A stretch of 5,121 bases of DNA from an uncultured Bacilli bacterium (GTDB lineage: Bacteria; Bacillota_I; Bacilli_A; RF39; UBA660): positions 1 through 5,121 of the forward strand of contig CANRLQ010000069.1 of the NCBI GenBank assembly GCA_947631525.1. The letters are read 5' to 3'. Position numbers and translations under genes: made by a program. Shown in pieces: positions 5,020 to 5,121 of this stretch (position 1 is its first letter; every line of letters begins with the position of its first letter). The notes beneath the pieces are model-generated. The model had not been told where the DNA came from. It did no database searches and saw only the letters and a program-made list of their open reading frames with translations.

Positions 5020-5121
5020 AAAAAACTACTTATACTAAAGTAGTTTTTACAGAGTGTAGACAAACCCCTAGATTTTTTCTAAGGATTTTCTTATGTATAA
5101 ATTTTTTTACTATAATTTATA
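5020..5121 (-). ncRNA. Possible 3' end of a structured RNA upstream of hpf (raiA-motif candidate)
   Basis: No coding frame of any length is visible here on the minus strand. Instead there are two stems in tandem: a 7-bp stem (arms 5084-5078 and 5072-5066, one G-U pair, A-rich loop) and the terminator hairpin at 5048-5021. Between them is a 16-nt less AT-rich stretch, GTTTGTCTACACTCTG (5065-5050). A hairpin, a spacer of distinctive composition and a terminator are what the end of a non-coding RNA looks like. The raiA RNA motif is known to lie upstream of raiA/hpf genes in Firmicutes, which makes it a natural candidate. I cannot match its consensus from memory, and most of the element would lie outside the window. 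A gene 3' UTR is the main alternative. Confidence 0.3.
5021..5048 (-). terminator. Intrinsic terminator upstream of hpf, ending an earlier transcript
   Basis: An 11-bp perfect stem (arms 5048-5038 and 5031-5021, 6-nt loop) has core ACTACTT/AAGTAGT and a minus-strand T run at 5025-5020. It would end a transcript entering from beyond the right edge, just before the hpf promoter. The repeat is symmetric (A-run and T-run on both sides), so it could work in both directions, but no plus-strand gene needs it. Confidence 0.7.

Overview
The window is very AT-rich (about a quarter G+C by eye) and every gene I can support reads on the minus strand. The low G+C content, AAGGAG-type ribosome binding sites, short intrinsic terminators, tRNAs with encoded CCA ends and a long-form ribosome hibernation factor point to a low-GC Firmicutes-type bacterium. 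It could be a gut-associated Bacilli, Erysipelotrichales or Mollicutes-like lineage, but species cannot be fixed from the sequence. All three complete genes end in TAA and the tryptophan codon I checked is TGG, so the standard bacterial code fits.

Layout in the direction of transcription (right to left): (1) 5020-5121 holds a probable 3' end of an upstream structured transcript, with two hairpins and a U-tract. (2) 4440-4970 encodes a long-form ribosome hibernation promoting factor (HPF/RaiA type). It has its own extended -10 promoter and a strong terminator that includes its stop codon. (3) 4129-4286 is a two-gene tRNA unit, tRNA-Arg(ACG) then tRNA-Pro(TGG), with a good promoter and terminator. 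(4) 3544-4047 encodes a small zinc-ribbon membrane protein resembling DUF2628. (5) 141-3428 encodes a large secreted, membrane-anchored M60 (enhancin/mucinase-like) zinc metallopeptidase with two DUF5011-like Ig repeats and a probable mucin/carbohydrate-binding module. (6) 1-49 is the first 16 codons of a gene that begins like nucleoside 2-deoxyribosyltransferase-like proteins and has its own promoter.

Each unit appears to have its own promoter, so this looks like a row of single-gene units plus one tRNA pair, not one operon. The HPF and tRNAs serve translation. The M60 protein looks like a host-glycoprotein-facing surface enzyme. The zinc-ribbon protein has no assignable role.

The points most worth following up are: the architecture and TTG start of the M60 protease; the structured sequence just upstream of hpf, where the raiA RNA motif is known in other Firmicutes; the near-identical promoter and leader modules of hpf and the zinc-ribbon gene; and a repeated 9-bp palindrome flanking the promoter of the truncated left-edge gene.
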